A stretch of DNA of 64,000 bases from Methylomarinum sp965277025 (GTDB taxonomy: Bacteria > Pseudomonadota > Gammaproteobacteria > Methylococcales > Methylomonadaceae): positions 2,976,001 to 3,040,000 of the forward strand of contig OZ255706.1 of assembly GCA_965277025.1 (NCBI GenBank), read 5' to 3'. Each line of letters opens with the position of its first letter. Within the stretch, counting starts at the first letter, position 1. Shown in pieces: positions 62,654 to 64,000 of the stretch. Position numbers and translations under genes: made by a program. The notes beneath the pieces were generated by a model, which saw only the letters and a list, made by a program, of their open reading frames with translations, ran no database searches and had not been told where the DNA came from.

Positions 62654-63360
62654 TGAATATTCTCCAGTTGTTCCGCCATCACCCTGTTGCGAATCATCTG
62701 TGCAATCCTGATGGACTCTTCCCATTTGTCTTTAATAATATTGATTGCGTCAACAGCGGATTGTGTTTCAATATCAACGTGGTTATTAATGCTAAATTCT
62801 AAAATGTATTCACCACCTGATGATGATTTTGCCATTATTCTTGGCCGGATAAACCCGTTTAAATTATCAGGTCGCGGTAAATTCATTGTTAAATCCAAAA
62901 GACCTAACTGGAGCTGTTTTTCTTCTTCCAGATCATCCCAATAATCAAGCGCCGCAATCCAGCCAGATTGAGGGGCTAACTTTTTACCAAACTGTAACCA
63001 GTTTTCTTTATCTGTCAGCTTGATTGTTGAGATAAGGTTCATCCCCAATTGATTGAGTGGCGTTTCATTCAAACGATTAAATGTATTGATAACAATATCT
63101 TTAATCGTTAAATATTCACTTGCAAGCGATGTATGAATGCTGAATTTATTGGGGAAAACAGTTAACTGGCACTCATTTGGCATGCCTATTCTGGCAAAAT
63201 CAGGTGCTATTAAAAAGTCTTTGTCCTGACGATAATCCCACTCAGAAATAATCTCTTTACGAATAAACCATTCAGGATGAAAAATTTTTGGATTGATATC
63301 ACCAACCAAAACAATGCTAGCTTGTTCGCCTGTAATTTCCCAGTTTTTTGGCGGCATCAT
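62650..63360 (-). CDS. Unknown protein (TIGR04255-like), first gene of MBL module
   Basis: 236 residues. Start ...MMPPKNWEITGEQASIVLVG, a central segment FPNKFSIHTSLASEYLTIKD, and EYILEFSINNHVDIETQSAV near the end followed by a helix. The pattern resembles the sporadic TIGR04255 family, of unknown function; I hold this lightly. It heads the module and overlaps the next gene by 4 bases. Confidence 0.5.
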   Translation of the reverse strand: MMPPKNWEITGEQASIVLVGDINPKIFHPEWFIRKEIISEWDYRQDKDFLIAPDFARIGMPNECQLTVFPNKFSIHTSLASEYLTIKDIVINTFNRLNETPLNQLGMNLISTIKLTDKENWLQFGKKLAPQSGWIAALDYWDDLEEEKQLQLGLLDLTMNLPRPDNLNGFIRPRIMAKSSSGGEYILEFSINNHVDIETQSAVDAINIIKDKWEESIRIAQMIRNRVMAEQLENIQ

Positions 63361-63692
63361 GGTTATCTCACAACGTTATTCACTAAAAAAGCCATCGTTT
63401 AGATGACTTGATTTTCTTATTTGCGTAAAAATTATCGCCCTGTAAGGACCAAACAACACAAGGTTATCATATCCAGCTGTTTTGATTTATGTCCAACGAA
63501 GTGCTAATGTTGCATTAAGTTTTTAACTTAATATTATAGCACAGATGAAACACATGGAGCACAATGCGCGATTTTCGGCTTCCCGCCTGAACGATCGCGA
63601 TATGGATGAGTTTATCGGCATCTGCAAAGGGAGTATTTTACATCGTTTCCACGCAGGAGCGAGGCAACGGTCAATGCAAACCACTTGCAGAT
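63361..63692. other. Intergenic region before the MBL module
   Basis: No credible gene. AT-rich sequence upstream of 63360 should contain the module promoter. A degenerate copy of the GTTCCC repeat (TTTCCACGCAGGAGCGAGGCAAC) lies near 63647-63669. Confidence 0.5.
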
Positions 63693-64000
63693 TTATAATT
63701 CTTCTTTTTCCCTGATCATCAATGCCTGTTCGATACTCGCCAAATCTTCCAGTTTAGGCCGATGCAAAGCGGTTCCAAGCAACGCTAAAATACTAAAAAT
63801 ATACAAGGTGTTGTAACCATCGCCCAATACAAACATGACTACACCAAAGCTGGCGATTATTTCGACTAACATTTGGGTGATTAAAATCGTCGTAAAATAC
63901 CGGTCTTCGGCAGATTTATCGCCTGGCATGGTTTGATTAAGGCGAATCAGGATAAAGCGAATCAGGTTGGCCAGCGGCAATAATAAAATGGCGATAATAT
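63693..64000 (-). CDS. Small membrane protein, partial at the window edge
   Basis: Open to the end of the window, so the N-terminus is missing. At least 102 residues: a first hydrophobic helix (IIAILLLPLANLIRFILI), a polar loop, then two helices (ITQMLVEIIASFGVVMFVLG and YNTLYIFSILALLGTAL) and a charged C-terminus. Not recognised; DUF4389-like membrane proteins look similar. Confidence 0.5.
   Translation of the reverse strand, partial: IIAILLLPLANLIRFILIRLNQTMPGDKSAEDRYFTTILITQMLVEIIASFGVVMFVLGDGYNTLYIFSILALLGTALHRPKLEDLASIEQALMIREKEEL

Overview
The window looks like chromosomal DNA of a gammaproteobacterium, most likely a methanotroph or methylotroph of the Methylococcales type. The housekeeping genes (parC, recR-ybaB-dnaX with the 4.5S RNA gene, rluC/rne, fabA/fabB, nadA, aspS, pyrC) are gammaproteobacterial in kind. 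C1 metabolism is suggested by an NAD-linked molybdenum formate dehydrogenase (fused FdsGB plus FdsA), a soluble methane monooxygenase reductase (MmoC)-like protein, and a quinoprotein-associated pair (SoxYZ-like carrier plus zinc metallohydrolase). The lineage is inferred from gene content, not from a search.

Layout. 1-12 kb: end of a nitrate/nitrite transporter gene, a frameshifted methyltransferase, parC, an S1-domain regulator, hinT, recR, ybaB, dnaX, ffs and a PhoPQ-like two-component system with a PepSY protein. 12-31 kb: sppA, an insertion-split HAD phosphatase, rluC, rne, fabB/fabA (split by an IS), an slt pseudogene, nadA, aspS, pyrC. 31-36.8 kb: a wrecked inorganic-carbon locus (SulP transporter with an internal deletion, beta-carbonic anhydrase stump) buried under IS3, IS630 and IS701-like elements. 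36.8-48.2 kb: an integron-type cassette array without an integrase (CALIN-like), with three attC-like sites. 48.3-53.3 kb: nitrilase, acetyltransferase and quinoprotein-relay genes, then a frameshifted LysR regulator. 53.4-61 kb: formate dehydrogenase, a composite mobile element and the orphan mmoC-like gene. 61-64 kb: an unassigned three-gene module with a ComEC-like metallo-beta-lactamase, then the edge of a membrane-protein gene.

Mobile DNA dominates. I find two ISAs1-family copies, two IS66-family elements (one nested inside the other, with an ISAs1 copy inside the inner one), one IS4, one IS3, one IS630, three full copies and one fragment of a 1125-bp IS701/IS4-like element, one 1104-bp element, and a 1.7-kb non-autonomous element whose ends match the 1104-bp IS. 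For most of them I could read exact terminal repeats and target duplications, so several disrupted genes can be rebuilt by removing the element.

The most interesting locus is the cassette array. One cassette encodes a membrane-anchored phosphoribosyltransferase, a radical-SAM protein and a thymidylate-kinase-like P-loop kinase with overlapping genes. The first gene is split by 4.8 kb of nested IS DNA, but its reading frame closes perfectly when the insert and one 8-bp duplication are removed. The three activities would suit synthesis of a modified nucleotide, possibly for defence; that function is inference. A second cassette pairs a ParB/Srx-domain protein with a D12-class adenine methyltransferase, a third carries a GIY-YIG nuclease-like protein, and a YefM/YoeB toxin-antitoxin module sits at the far end.
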